Source: Homalodisca vitripennis (taxonomy: Eukaryota > Arthropoda > Insecta > Hemiptera > Cicadellidae). Taken from it: a DNA stretch of 64,000 nucleotides. The notes under the pieces were generated by a model. The model made no database searches and had not been told where the DNA came from. It saw nothing but the letters and a program-made list of their open reading frames with translations. The stretch covers positions 29,187,001-29,251,000 of the forward strand of contig NC_060211.1 of the NCBI RefSeq assembly GCF_021130785.1. Reading direction: 5' to 3'. Numbering within the stretch: position 1 is the first letter of the stretch; the number at the start of each line of letters is the position of its first letter. Made by a program: the position numbers and the translations under genes. Positions 11,701 through 24,390 of this stretch are shown here, piece by piece.

Positions 11701-14300
11701 TAACAATTGTCCAAATCTAGTGTTATGGACAATAGTGACACGCCAATTAATCACAGATCAAGATTCCATGAAGGAGCCCAGTACTTTGACTATGTGTGAT
11801 TACCTCAATAAAAGACTTTTGTGAAGTGAGGTAACACGCTAACAATTGTCCAGATCAAGATACCATGAGGAAGTTCAGTGCTTTGACTATGTGTGGTTAC
11901 CTCAATAAAAGACTTTTGTGAAGTGAAGTAACACGCTAACAATTGTCCAGATCAAGATACCATGAGGAAGTTCAGTGCTTTGACTATGTGTGGTTACCTC
12001 AATAAAAAGGCTTTTGTGAAGTGAAGTAACACGCTAACAATTGTCCAGATCAAGATACCATGAGGAAGTTCAGTGCTTTGACTATGTGTGGTTACCTCAA
12101 TAAAAGACTTTTGTGAAGTGAAGTAACACGCTAACAATTGTCCCAGATCTAGTGTTATGGGACGAGAGTGACACGCCAACAATTGTCCAGATCTAGATTC
12201 CATGAAGGGGCCCAGTACTTTGACTATGTGTGATTACCTCAATAAAAGACTTTTGTGAAGTGAAGTAACACACGCTAACAATTGTCCAGATCAAGATACC
12301 ATGAGGAAGTTCAGTGCTTTGACTATGTGTGATTACCTCAATAAAAAGACTTTTGTGAAGTGAAGTAACACGCTAACAATTGTCCAGATCAAGATACCAT
12401 GAGGAAGTTCAGTGCTTTGACTATGTGTGGTTACCTCAATAAAAGGCTTTTGTGAAGTGAAGTAACACGCTAACAATTGTCCAGATCAAGATACCATGAG
12501 GAAGTTCAGTGCTTTGACTATGTGTGGTTACCTCAATAAAAGACTTTTGTGAAGTGAAGTAACACGCTAACAATTGTCCAAATCTAGTGTTATGGACAAT
12601 AGTGACACGCCAATAATCCAGATCAAGATTCCATGAAGGGGTCCAGTACTTTGACTATGTGTGATTACCTCAATAAAAGACTTTTTGTGAAGTGAAGTAA
12701 CACGCTAACAATTGTCCAGATCAAGATACCATGAGGAAGTTCAGTGCTTTGACTATGTGTGGTTACCTCAATAAAAGACTTTTGTGAAGTGAAGTAATAC
12801 GCCAACAATTGTCCAGATCAAGATACCATAAGAAGTTCAGTGCTTTGACTATGTGTGGTTACCTCAATAAAAGGCTTTTGTGAAGTGAAGTAACACGCCA
12901 ACAATTGTCCAGATCTAGATTCCATGAAGGGGTCCAGTACTTTGAATATGTGTGGTTACCTCAATAAAAGACTTTTGTGAAGTGAAGTAACACGCCAACA
13001 ATTGTCCAGATCAAGATACCATTAGGAAGTTCATTTCTTTGACTATGTGTGGTTACCTCAATAAAAGGCTTTTGTGAAGTGAAGTAACACGCTAACAATT
13101 GTCCAGATCTAGTGTTATGGACGAGAGTGACACGCCAACAATTGTCCAGATCTAGATTCCATGAAGGGGCCCAGTACTTTGACTATGTGTGATTACCTCA
13201 ATAAAAGACTTTTGTGAAGTGAAGTAACACGCTAACAATTGTCCAGATCTAGTGTTATGGACGAGAGTGACACGCCAACAATTGTCCAGATCTAGATTCC
13301 ATGAAGGGGCCCAGTACTTTGACTATGTGTGATTATCTCAATAAAAGACTTTTGTGAAGTGAAGTAACACGCTAACAATTGTCCAGATCAAGATACCATG
13401 AGGAAGTTCAGTGCTTTGACTATGTGTGATTACCTCAATAAAAGACTTTTGTGAAGTGAAGTAACACGCTAACAATTGTCCAGATCAAGATACCATGAGG
13501 AAGTTCAGTGCTTTGACTATGTGTGGTTACCTCAATAAAAGGCTTTTGTGAAGTGAAGTAACACGCTAACAATTGTCCAGATCAAGATACCATGAGGAAG
13601 TTCAGTGCTTTGACTATGTGTGGTTACCTCAATAAAAGGCTTTTGTGAAGTGAAGTAACACGCTAACAATTGTCCAGATCAAGATACCATGAGGAAGTTC
13701 AGTGCTTTGACTATGTGTGGTTACCTCAATAAAAGACTTTTGTGAAGTGAAGTAACACGCTAACAATTGTCCAAATCTAGTGTTATGGACAATAGTGACA
13801 CGCCAATAATCCAGATCAAGATTCCATGAAGGGGTCCAGTACTTTGACTATGTGTGATTACCTCAATAAAAGACTTTTGTGAAGTGAAGTAACACGCTAA
13901 CAATTGTCCAGATCAAGATACCATGAGGAAGTTCAGTGCTTTGACTATGTGTGGTTACCTCAATAAAAGACTTTTGTGAAGTGAAGTAATACGCCAACAA
14001 TTGTCCAGATCAAGATACCATGAGGAAGTTCAGTGCTTTGACTATGTGTGGTTACCTCAATAAAAGGCTTTTGTGAAGTGAAGTAACACGCCAACAATTG
14101 TCCAGATCTAGATTCCATGAAGGGGTCCAGTACTTTGAATATGTGTGGTTACCTCAATAAAAGACTTTTGTGAAGTGAAGTAACACGCCAACAATTGTCC
14201 AGATCAAGATACCATTAGGAAGTTCATTTCTTTGACTATGTGTGGTTACCTCAATAAAAGGCTTTAATCCAACGATTGTCCAGATCTATACTCCTTCAAG
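8740..14300. repeat. 97-bp satellite array, about 55-57 monomers
   Basis: The monomer reads TAACACGCTAACAATTGTCC AGATCAAGATACCATGAGGA and continues to ACTTTTGTGAAGTGAAG, 97 bp in all. The left end (8740-9550) holds an older subfamily with TGTCCTGATCAAAATTCC and ATAAAGCTTTTATGAAGTGC. The rest holds younger subfamilies: CTAGATTCCATGAAGGGG, AAGATACCATGAGGAAG and AAGATTTCATGAGG. Some monomers carry an extra segment of about 43 bp (CTAGTGTTATGGACGAGAGT...), which is a partial internal duplication. Minus-strand frames repeating LACYFTSQKSF are by-products. Confidence 0.95.
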
Positions 14301-15000
14301 AAGGTGTGTACAGTGACCTGTTAAAATTTTAGATTGTTTGGTGAATTATATAAACAATCCATCAAATTTATCCAAATTGCTATTCCCCAGAGAATGTGTA
14401 TGGCTCGTCCCGAGTGCCTTTCTATACAATGGGACTATTTTTCGTCAATTCTAGTAAGCCAGTGTGGTAGTTGTTCATATTTTAATTTCACATTGTAGAT
14501 AAAGGTGCGTGGATGTACATTGATTCCATAGGGAGTTGTGTATTTTAGCTATGCAATAATCACTGCAATCGAAGGTGTTTCCATCACTCATAGTCACCCA
14601 AGAGTTGGATTTCATAATGATATTGCATATTGAGGTTTTTTATATATGCACGTAGAGGTTCACTCAAATGGAAGACGTTTTCATGAATGGCAGTAACGCT
14701 CTACGTCCATACTAGAATTTGAGCCGTGTTTGGACCATAACAGAGTATGGTCCACTTGTGCCCAACCATCTGGATGCGATACAAGTTCTTTGGCCACTTA
14801 ATGGTTAACAAGAAAGAATAAAAAAAATTCTATGTAAATATGTTATAAGATTTAAGTGGTCGCTTAAATTTGAACCTCTGCCATACCTTTGTGTCTATCC
14901 CAGATGAACGTGTAAATTTAAAATTTCATTACTATTAGCTGACTATTTTATGAAATATCAGAGATTAGTCACCGTACTAATGGTATGAATGCAAAATCTT
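14301..15000. other. No recognisable gene
   Basis: AT-rich unique-looking sequence between the satellite and a Helitron fragment. No conserved frame or repeat ends were found. Confidence 0.45.
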
Positions 15001-15279
15001 GTAAGTTTGTCAGTGCATAACGCAAAAGTAACTGAACCGATTATGTTGACATCTTATGTGAGCATTGGAATAATATACAAGGTGTAAATTAATTCCTGAT
15101 ACGCCCGGATATACTCCAAACTGATTGGAATATCTATGTGCAACCTTCATATTTATTAAAATACTGTTTTGTATTTTTTGAGTGATAACATTTTTCCCCC
15201 TTTTCAAAGGAGGGTACTTTAAATATTCAATCGCCACACCATTTTAACAATTACGTGCGAAGCCACGTCGTTCAGCTAG
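15000..15279 (+). mobile_element. Decayed Helitron fragment
   Basis: The 3' end reads GTGCGAAGCCACGTCGTTCA then GCTAG, a mutated form of the local Helitron terminus. An interior ACGCAAAAGTAACTGAACCG block matches the usual Helitron interior. The 5' end was not found. Confidence 0.5.
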
Positions 15280-15701
15280 GAATAAATCAATCACCTTATC
15301 ATTGTAACTTCCAAAATCTTAAATCCTTATTTCGATATTTAAGTGTTTAATGGAATACTTTTACGAATGATACAAGTTAAAGTAACTCATACAGTGCTAT
15401 ATAGTACTTACATACTTAGTAGAGTATGTATAATATCTAACACCTCATACTACTCTGATATTTATCGTTTAACGTACTTTTACTGGACTGTTACGCTGTC
15501 TCGAACTCAGTGCTTCGTTAATAACGTTTTGTTTCAGTTTACTTACTTAAAATAGTACAATAAAATTTTGTTTTAATTTACTTACTTAACATTTAAATGA
15601 CAAATTATTCCCATATACACAAAATAGCGCTTATATTCTTAAGCTACTATTATTGTAGATCAATTCTATTGACATTCTGCTGGATGCCGGAGAAAATATC
15701 A

Positions 15702-17143
15702 TTTTATCGTTACAATTCACTGGTAGCTATGTAGAGTATGAAGAGAGGAGACTGTATAATATTGGATTTACAACACAATGTGAGCAGTGCAAACTTGTGT
15801 GATGCTCACTCAATCTACGGCATGCGGCAACCCAAACAACCGTCACGTTGCCCTGTCAGCCATTATCGTTACAATACACTGGTAGCTATGTAGAGTATGA
15901 AGAGAGGAGACTGTATAATATTGGATTTACAACACAATGTGAGCAGTGCAAACTTGTGTGATGCTCACTCAATCTACGGCATGCGGCAACCCAAACAACC
16001 GTCCCGTTGCCCCGTCAGCCATTATCGTTACAATACACTGGTGGCTATGTAGAGTATGAAGAGAGGAGACTGTATAATATTGGATTTACAACACAATGTG
16101 AGCAGTGCAAACTTGTGTGATGCTCACTCAATCTACGGCATGCGGCAACCCAAACAACGGTCCCGTTGCCCCGTCAGCCATTATCGTTACAATACACTGG
16201 TGGCTATGTAGAGTATGAAGAGAGGAGACTGTATAATATTGGATTTACAACACAATGTGAGCAGAGCAAACTTGTGTGATGCTCACTCAATCTACGGCAT
16301 GCGGCAACCCAAGCAACCGTCCCGTTGCCCCGTCAGCCATTATCGTTACAATACACTGGTGGCTATGTAGAGTATGAAGAGAGGAGACTGTATAATATTG
16401 GATTCACAACACAATGTGAGCAGAGCAAACTTGTGTGATGCTCACTCAATCTACGGCATGCGGCAACCCAAGCAACCGTCCCGTTGCCCCGTCAGCCATT
16501 ATCGTTACAATACACTGGTAGCTATGTAGAGTATGGAGAGAGGAGACTGTATAATATTGGATTCACAACACAATGTGAGCAGAGCAAACTTGTGTGATGC
16601 TCACTCAATCTACGGCATGCGGCAACCCAAGCAACCGTCCCGTTGCCCCGTCAGCCATTATCGTTACAATACACTGGTAGCTATGTAGAGTATGAAGAGA
16701 GGAGACTGTATAATATTGGATTTACAACACAATGTGAGCAGAGCAAACTTGTGTGATGCTCACTCAATCTACGGCATGCGGCAACCCAAGCAACCGTCCC
16801 GTTGCCCCGTCAGCCATTATCGTTACAATACACTGGTGGCTATGTAGAGTATGAAGAGAGGAGACTGTATAATATTGGATTTACAACACAATGTGAGCAG
16901 TGCAAACTTGTGTGATGCTCACTCAATCTACGGCATGCGGCAACCCAAACAACCGTCCCGTTGCCCCGTCAGCCATTATCGTTACAATACACTGGTAGCT
17001 ATGTAGAGTATGGAGAGAGGAGACTGTATAATATTGGATTTACAACACAATGTGAGCAGAGCAAACTTGTGTGATGCTCACTCAATCTACGGCATGCGGC
17101 AACCCAAACAACCGTCCCGTTGCCCTGTCAGCCATTATCGTTA
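15702..17143. repeat. 159-bp tandem array, nine monomers
   Basis: Monomer boundaries, marked by CATTATCGTTACAATACACT, fall at 15861, 16020, 16179, 16338, 16497, 16656, 16815, 16974 and 17133. Each is exactly 159 bp from the next. Monomers differ by a handful of substitutions (GTAGCTATG/GTGGCTATG, GAGCAGTGC/GAGCAGAGC, GTATGAAG/GTATGGAG) and by no indels. The first monomer begins in a diverged TTTTATCGTTACAATTCACT at 15702. Strong homogenisation or recent expansion is the simplest reading. Confidence 0.97.
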
Positions 17144-17540
17144 TTGCTAGCTTTGATTTGAGCCTACCAGCCTAATTGGCATTGATCCTGCTGTGACCAC
17201 TAGACACATGCTTTCAGAGTCTGATGGTAAAATAGAAATGAATAAATAAGATCAAATCTGTAAATAATTAGGTGCATTAATGATCATGTATTTTTTCTGT
17301 ATACTTCATGGAGATGATGGAATGAAGAACAAACATAGGCGTTGACACCTAATCTAATTTAGATCAAAAATATTGAATAGCGTTAAAGGTTTCAGACGTG
17401 TATTTTAATAGAATTGTGTTGACAAGAATATGATATGTAGCATTTCCCTCGGATTCCGTAAGGTACGTTCCAAATCGTCCACTACAATATAGCTCTCATA
17501 GGAAATGGAGAGGGAATTTATGAATTATCCTCTCTATATA

Positions 17541-18462
17541 CAGTGTGTTCCAAATGTTATGTACCTGAAGGGATCTTAGAAACTATAATACGTACAGCAA
17601 AGATTAAATGGAGAAAGTTGTGTGTAATAACAATATTAATAAATCAAAATGTTTAAATTAATTATTGATTGTTTCGTTCACTCGCTGCGCTCAAAACACT
17701 GTTTTTTTTCGAAATTTCAAACTGCCACATGTACCTATAATGGAACGTTATTGACGTGAAATCTGCATGAAATTTCTTATATTTTTAAATATTATAATGA
17801 AAAGCTTCGTCACGACCAGCAAGAATGAGCTGTATGTTTCAAGTCAAATTTTTTAATGCAATTACCCACTTTTACTTAATGAAAAAGTAAATTTTTTACT
17901 GATTTCAAAAATACCATATATGTTATACTTTCTTTGTGGTTTCGTCAAATAATTCTTAAAACCCCGTTTTTGTATCGTTTTTTGAAGGGAATTTTAACTA
18001 TACTGTTCGTAGGGTTGGTAAACCTGACTGTTATTTAAGTGCACATATTGTTGGAATCAGCTGTTGAGTTAAACATATAAATTATATGACAAGGTCAGCC
18101 AAAAATGACTGTTACTGACATTTTTGTGACCAATTTAGCAAAATATTATGTTAGTTTCGAATTATATCATTTTTTTTTAATCTAATAAAAACAAAAATAA
18201 AATATCATATGAAAATAATTAAACATCGTAATTTTGTATGAAAAGAAGGGGCTATATACAAATGTTTTTGTAAATGAAAAGCTACCTAAAAACTGAACCT
18301 TTAAATTATTTACATTCCTATTACACAAAACAATTAAGTTATTTATCGTATTATCATTAATAATGTATAATATATTCTATATTCTAAATAATAATAATTA
18401 ATTGCTGTATCTCTTATAGATTCCAAGATCCCTTCAGTATGCATAAAATTTGGAACACAATG
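17541..18462. mobile_element. 922-bp TIR element, Tc1/mariner-like ends
   Basis: The left end CAGTGTGTTCCAAATGTTAT is an inverted copy of the right end ATAAAATTTGGAACACAATG. The similarity continues inward for about 37 bp through GAAGGGATCTT / AAGATCCCTTC. A TA dinucleotide flanks both sides. The interior is AT-rich and non-coding, so this is a non-autonomous copy. Confidence 0.8.
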
Positions 18463-18727
18463 TATACTCCTGAAAATTTTAATCATATAAATGATAATAG
18501 TGAATACAACCGTATAAGTTAGTTGTTAATTAATAAAACATTTATTTTTATTCAGAACGCAACCTAGTTTGCTGACAGACATTTAAAATTAAATCGGGCA
18601 AGAGTGAACACTTATCAGCATGAATTCGGATCCATAACAGAAAAATAATATTATACACTTTATATTTTCTGTCATTGTGTGATTCAGGAGGTGAAATACA
18701 ACTTGCACTATGTACTCGTAAAAATTT

Positions 18728-19201
18728 ATGTTTTTCGATAGAGGAGTTTCCCTTATTAAAGTTACTGATTCTTTTTTGTGGGTGTTCGTTAGTAGTACAA
18801 TCCCGAATGAATTAAGGATAAAATCCAAACGTAGATTTCAAACGTTTAATAAAATATACCACGATAACTGCATTTGTATACTAATTAAAGCAAATGCTAT
18901 TGGAGCCCAAATGATGTCGGGAAGTAACTGTAACCAAATATCAAGATATTTTTTAGTCGCATACGAAGGAAGATTATTAGATTGGAGGGATCTCCTTAAG
19001 TACCAAAGCCTAGCTTTGAGGAGACGTCTTCCCAACCCGCTTCGAAGGGTAGATGGTAACCCTTTTTCCTGTAAGATCACAGAATGTCTGAGACTGTTGT
19101 TACAACCCAATCTCATGTGCTTAGCCGGATATCGACTGGAGGTGTTCTTAATCGCCCTGAATATCCTTCCGGATGCTGCGCATAAGATCTTCTATATTTA
19201 A
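18728..19201 (+). other. 157-codon open frame, unrecognised
   Basis: The frame opens with ATG at 18728 and encodes a basic, Cys-containing product. Its second half is Leu/Arg rich (LDWRDLLKYQSLALRRRLPN). I recognise no domain. An opposing minus-strand frame of 92 codons overlaps it. AT-rich sequence can keep such a frame open by chance, and no splice or poly-A signal supports it. It may be a transposable-element remnant. Shown only because it is the third-longest frame in the window. Confidence 0.15.
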
Positions 19202-19879
19202 GTATATTAAAGCTTATATCCCCTTACCATGCAACACATGAAATCTTGTAAGGAATACACTGCTATAAAAGAATTTTCTTATACGAGTTTGGTGATTGCT
19301 TTTGCATCATAAAGTGGTTTTTATATCCCCCTAAAACTCTAAACATCAAAATAAATCTATTCAAAAATGTTCAAGAACACTAAGTGTAAAAGTTACAAAA
19401 ATTAAAATCACTAGTGTAGTTTCTATGAATATATACTGTCACATGGTTGGTTGGTGAAGCCAAACATGAAACTGATATTGAAAGCTACTGGTATTTGTCT
19501 ACTAGTGGCTCACTGATTGCTTTCATTGACTGCAGCCGAAATTCCAACTAATCTCTCAATTTTAAAAAGTAACTCACCTTAAATAATAGCAACTGTACGA
19601 TAGAAATAAAGTTTGTGGCTGGAAAAATGTTTTCCATGTTCAGGTATTGTAATATTAGAAATCGTCACTCGCATGTCTGTTCAACAATTATTCTGACATT
19701 TCTTGTCAAGTATAGCTATTTTATAATGCCCCCATTATAGTCTATACTCTCTTGTAACAGTTGTAGAGACAGGATGCAGCACCTTAAAATCACTTATGAC
19801 CTATGATTATACCTATATAGCCAGAAGTTACGTCTCCTTGTCCTGGAATGAAATAAATATATGTTACGTTTTTTCTCTT

Positions 19880-20480
19880 ACAACGAGAAGTTTAAAAATT
19901 GTACCTAATCCTAAAAGGATCTTTGCGGTGCTTGCGGAGTGACAGGATATTCTGGTTGGGTACGGTTTGAGGTAGAGGCCGCCTCCTATCGAGATCCATG
20001 AAGAAGAATATAAAGCATAATCTCGGTCATGTCCCCTCGGAAGAATGGGAAGCCAGCTCTGAACAATCAAAATCAAAATCATTTATTTCTCATTGACATT
20101 AACATGTATCGAGAATTTTCAATATGTATAAAATAACTAAATACTAAAAATATTCTTATTAAAGTTATTGCTATATCTGGTAAAACTACTAATGAACCAG
20201 TCTTTCCAGTCAAAATAAGCAGGGGGTGGCACACCCTTATGTCTAAGCTGGCAAGAACCTTTGACTCTTATGGAACTCTTATCAACTCCAACAGCCATCT
20301 CCCGCAGTAGACTGGACCCATCGAATTACCCTTGCACCCCAGAATTTTGACATTTACGGTTAGTGATGTGCCGCTCCTGGACACCCATAAGGTTGCCCAG
20401 ATTTAAGTGACACATAGGTTTTTGCTGTGCCCAGTTTGGGTTCAACTGGAGAGTATAAAGCAGTTAGAAATGAACCCTCC
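19880..20480 (-). repeat. Interspersed repeat family A, copy 3, split by an insertion
   Basis: Read on the minus strand, 20480-20216 and 20067-19880 match consecutive parts of the copy at 1505-2020. The conserved blocks are CACATCACTAACCG, AGACATAAG, GGGGACATGAC and ATATCCTGTCACTC. The two halves are separated by a LINE-like tail (20068-20215), so this copy predates that insertion. Confidence 0.6.
20068..20215 (-). mobile_element. LINE-like 3' tail inserted in family A repeat
   Basis: The minus strand ends GAGAAATAAATGATTTTGAT then TTTGATTG. This is an AATAAA signal followed by an iterated TTTTGA tail, as expected for a 5'-truncated non-LTR insertion. The edges are approximate. Confidence 0.5.
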
Positions 20481-20579
20481 TGGGGAACATATATATTGCT
20501 TATACATTACTTAAAACTACTCTGCTTTGGTAAAAAATTATTGTGAGGCCTAATTAAATATTATAATAATAGAAACTTT

Positions 20580-21093
20580 ATATATATTATAAGAGGATGA
20601 ATATACATATGACATTGATAGACACTGATAGACATTGATAGAAAATATTTGACCAATCATTATGTATATTTATGTAAATTTGTATGTATATGAATTTTCC
20701 CACGAAGAACGTGTACATCCTATGTCCATTAATGTAACTCACCACCAGGCGACGCTTTAAAAGATAAGTTTTCTAAGCGCCTGCACTTTATAAACTGCAA
20801 TTACGTATGTTAAATAGCCAAGCACTATTTGAAGGCTCCAAGTTATGATGTATATTTGTCTTTAAAATAAATTTCTGGTTGAACTTAAAAGCTTGAGTGT
20901 TAGACCACTTTATAATTAAATACATGTGTCAAGTGGCTATAAACATACACTTTTGGCAAATTTTCTTGATCGTAGCAGCAAGGCAAACTCTACATCGGCG
21001 TTGGAAATATAATTTACTTAAACCAGAAGTCTTCATACACGGGCAAAGCTTACGAAAAGCGTGTCAAGCCGCGGGAATAGCTAGAATAGCTAG
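20580..21093 (+). mobile_element. Non-autonomous Helitron (3' end intact)
   Basis: The 3' terminus reads AAGCCGCGGGAATAGCTAGA then ATAGCTAG|T, with the last nine bases duplicated. The interior is collinear with the copies at 6879 and 41441. The 5' end is not certain. A 60-codon open stretch containing the string LDHFIIKYM also survives in the 6879 copy, but I regard it as shared descent rather than coding. Confidence 0.7.
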
Positions 21094-23463
21094 TATATAT
21101 ATACATTTATATTGAAAAAAATATACTAATACTAAATATATCAATTAAATTTAATCCTTATCAAAATTAAGTCTAAAATAATTATATAATTCCAAAGTCT
21201 GAAAGCTCTTGTCCCTTTACTTTCATTTATTCATTAATAGGTTTTAAATTAATAACATTAAATATACTATTTTAGTTTTTAGATGAATAAAATATGTCTA
21301 TAGAAATCTTAACACTTATTACTCATCTACATAATGTACCCATAAATAAAGATGAAATTATTTAGAGTACGAAGTTTATGGGTAAGGAAAAATTAAATTT
21401 CCCCATTGCCCGAAATTTTTTAAGAAATTTCTGTACCCATGCACATTACCCATTACCGACGTGAGATGATACCTAGTTGATGCTTGCAACACAGTCCAAG
21501 TTGAACTAGAAAGTTAAATAAAATTTGTATGTAATATTATAAATATGAATAAATTCACTTTTTTTTTGTTTTATGTAGTGATTCACAAGGCTGTTTAAAT
21601 TTACAGAGCAATTATATACTGACTACGTAAGATGTATAATTTTTTTATTCATGCATTGGATGTAATAACATTCATATTTATTAATCTTTCCATTGCCAAT
21701 CATCATGTTTCATGGAGCTAGCGATATTGACATTTGAGTTAAATTGTTAAGGACAAAGTTTTCTTTAGTTATATAATAACAGATTTCTATTTCATAAGAG
21801 TGAATCGATTCCTAAAATATATTCATTTGTTACTAAAGCTCTTAAGAGTTTCGCACCAACAAGGGTGTAGTTTTATTATTCGCATAAGACCTAGATTTAA
21901 AATATAATATTTGAGAACTAAGTTTCGAATTGCATGGATGAATGTTGCTATATTCTAGTGTTTACAAACCGACATAAACAATATTTGTTTTTGTCAAACT
22001 CGCATAATATCTAAATGATACAGAGTTACTGTATAAACAACATGTTCCATTATCTGATTGAGCTAAATCAAATTAGTATTATTTCTCTGCATTGATTTCC
22101 CCGTTAACATCTCGTAATATGAAGCAATAGTCCTATGCGAGCAGCACTGATAATTACACAAGCAAAATCTAAACAGAAAAGAGCATTACAGGTTATTCTC
22201 GTGGTAATCCCAACTTAATCCTAATGAGGGTGGATGCAAAACTCAACTTTCGTTACACAAGTCCTTGATAAATTGTCCGGTGTCCCAGAATAATTTTAAT
22301 TTTTTCAGTTGAAACTTAATGCAGTTTTGGGTTTAAGGCTTACCTCAGAGAGACCATAAATTAAGGTTCTTAGCACTTTGAAGAGCCAGACGTATGTAGT
22401 TAACAACCCTATGATGTTGGATTCGAATTTGTAAAACTCAATACAATATAATGTTCGTATGTATTGGTATAATTAAACATTATTTTTTTAAACTTTGTTT
22501 TTGTTTATTATTGGCCTATGTTACATAATTCTCTTCAGAATTAAATTTTCTACAAGTTTTGGTTAAAAGGTTTTTCGTGTTTATTAACCATTTAATGAAG
22601 TTAATTTACTTCAAATCTAAAAAAACACGTTTTATGAGACTGAATTGGCATATTTTTTCTCTCATATCTCATATATGGGTGGTCTTACACATCTGGGATG
22701 CATTTTATTAATTTTTTAGTTCGTTTTACATAAAATCCGATTAATTTAACTACTATATTTACGCCACAAAAACAGTTTCGCTTTACTTCCGTTCTTTCGT
22801 TTCTGGACTATTTGTATGAACTTATTTCATTATTTTGATGAGAGGAAACCACCTGAGACGTTTGCCTGGTTACTCGTGGGACACCCTGTAGATTCAAGTC
22901 TCTCCTGCACGAATATTCCGAAAATCCGGTTAAGTAGCCTCTGAAAACGTGCTTTGAGTTAACACTGTTACAAGCTTTGGCTTTTCAATTTTACTTTGAC
23001 TTTTATTTAACAATAATGAAATTCAAAACAGTGTAAGTGTACTTCTAAGCATTAATAATTACTTAAATACTAATTGAAATTATTGGACAATTTTACATTG
23101 CAATATAATCTAAATATCAATTATTGTAACATAATCCAATACAGCGTTGAATATCTACTATGCTTAAACAAACCCGAGTATCGAAATGTCGTGGTATTTT
23201 TTCTTTACTACGAAGAAGACAAAGTAGGAGAAGATGCTCGTACCCAGTAGAATTGCGAGGTATATGGCCACTTCAAGTCAGAGAGAACAAAGGTTATTAG
23301 GCCAATGTTAGTTGACCACCGGGCTCCTTCGGCAAATATACCCCTCGTCCTTTAGTAGTATTTACAGTATTGATTAAATTTGTAAAATTATAAGTGTTTT
23401 GAGAGTTATTTTAATTTTTTAAATTAACTCATAAAACTTCACAACTTTTATTTATAGTAGATA
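21094..23463. other. No gene recognised; possible TIR element at 22276-22890
   Basis: AT-rich sequence. The segment 22276-22890 is bounded by GGTGTCCCAGAATAATT on the left and ACTCGTGGGACACCCTGTA on the right. These share an inverted TGTCCCA core, so it may be another short TIR element, but the similarity is brief. No exon was seen. Confidence 0.35.
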
Positions 23464-24190
23464 CTAGCAGTAACCCGCGGCTTCGCACGCAATTTTCTGT
23501 TGAAAAACTGGACAATATATCTATGTATTCTTTTTCTATGACATGATAAACAGTCTAGAGATAATCGATAGTCACTCAAAGCTATTTCAATCTCCTGATC
23601 CAATTTAGATTTCAGTTTAAAGAACAGAGGTTTGGGATCCTGAAGTCGTAAAGTGAAACAGTTTTTATAAGATTAGTATTTCCCTCCCACATTCCATGAT
23701 AATTTATTGAAGTTCTTCGATGGCTTCAGTACAATAAGAGTTAGCCTTTTTATCCCAATGACGAAAGTGTATCGTACAACTAAAAAGTTGCTGCGGTCAA
23801 TATGGGTCTGTTCTGGTCGTTTAAATTCACCCCCGGTGTTTTGGCATAATAAGTCGCCCGCCATTATCTTTTTATTTTCATTAGCAATGTAAATAGATGT
23901 TTCAGAATGTTTGTCTAATTATAGCTGTCAACAGCTGTTTAGTGCTAGTTTAATTTGAATCATGAAACTTTATTACGTTTCGTTCTTTTCAATTTGAATT
24001 CGACTTTATTTGGTGAAATTAATGTGTTATGGGTGGTAAAAAGCACTCTAAATGTTAATTCAGACCAAAAGCTATACCTGTTCCAAATTTCAGCACAATC
24101 CGTATAGCAGTTTCAGAGTGATTCGAGGACAAACCTCCAAACATCCAAATATCAAAACATTCAAACTTTCGCATTTATAATATTAGTGGG
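23464..24190 (-). mobile_element. Non-autonomous Helitron with both ends (727 bp)
   Basis: On the minus strand it starts TCCCACTAATATTATAAATG and ends AAGCCGCGGGTTACTGCTAG. It is inserted exactly between an A and a T, the Helitron target preference. The interior (AGTTTCAGAGTGATTCGAGG on the plus strand) is a different subfamily from the 6879/20580/41441 copies; only the 3' terminus is shared. It has no coding capacity. Very similar ends are known from lepidopteran and hemipteran non-autonomous Helitrons. Confidence 0.88.
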
Positions 24191-24390
24191 ATTCCAACGA
24201 TCAGCTCAATCCACCTGAGAGCTATAAATCTTTTGTTTTTATAAAACTGTAAACAGAAACTACGAGACTTATGCTTTTTTCATGCTTTTAACATGATTTT
24301 ATACCACATAAAAGCATGCCTCAACGCAAGAGTTTCAAATTATGATTCTGTCGCCAAACAATTAGTTAATTCCTGTTGTAGTAAATAATA

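Noticed and set aside
10342..12203. Minus-strand frames repeating LACYFTSQKSF
   Set aside because: They translate the 97-bp satellite; the frame shifts between monomers because 97 is not a multiple of three.
8740..17143. CRISPR-like array
   Set aside because: The monomers are contiguous with no unique spacers, and the genome is eukaryotic.
22276..22890. Definite TIR transposon
   Set aside because: Only a 7-8-base inverted core is shared by the two ends and no target duplication is evident; kept as a possibility only.
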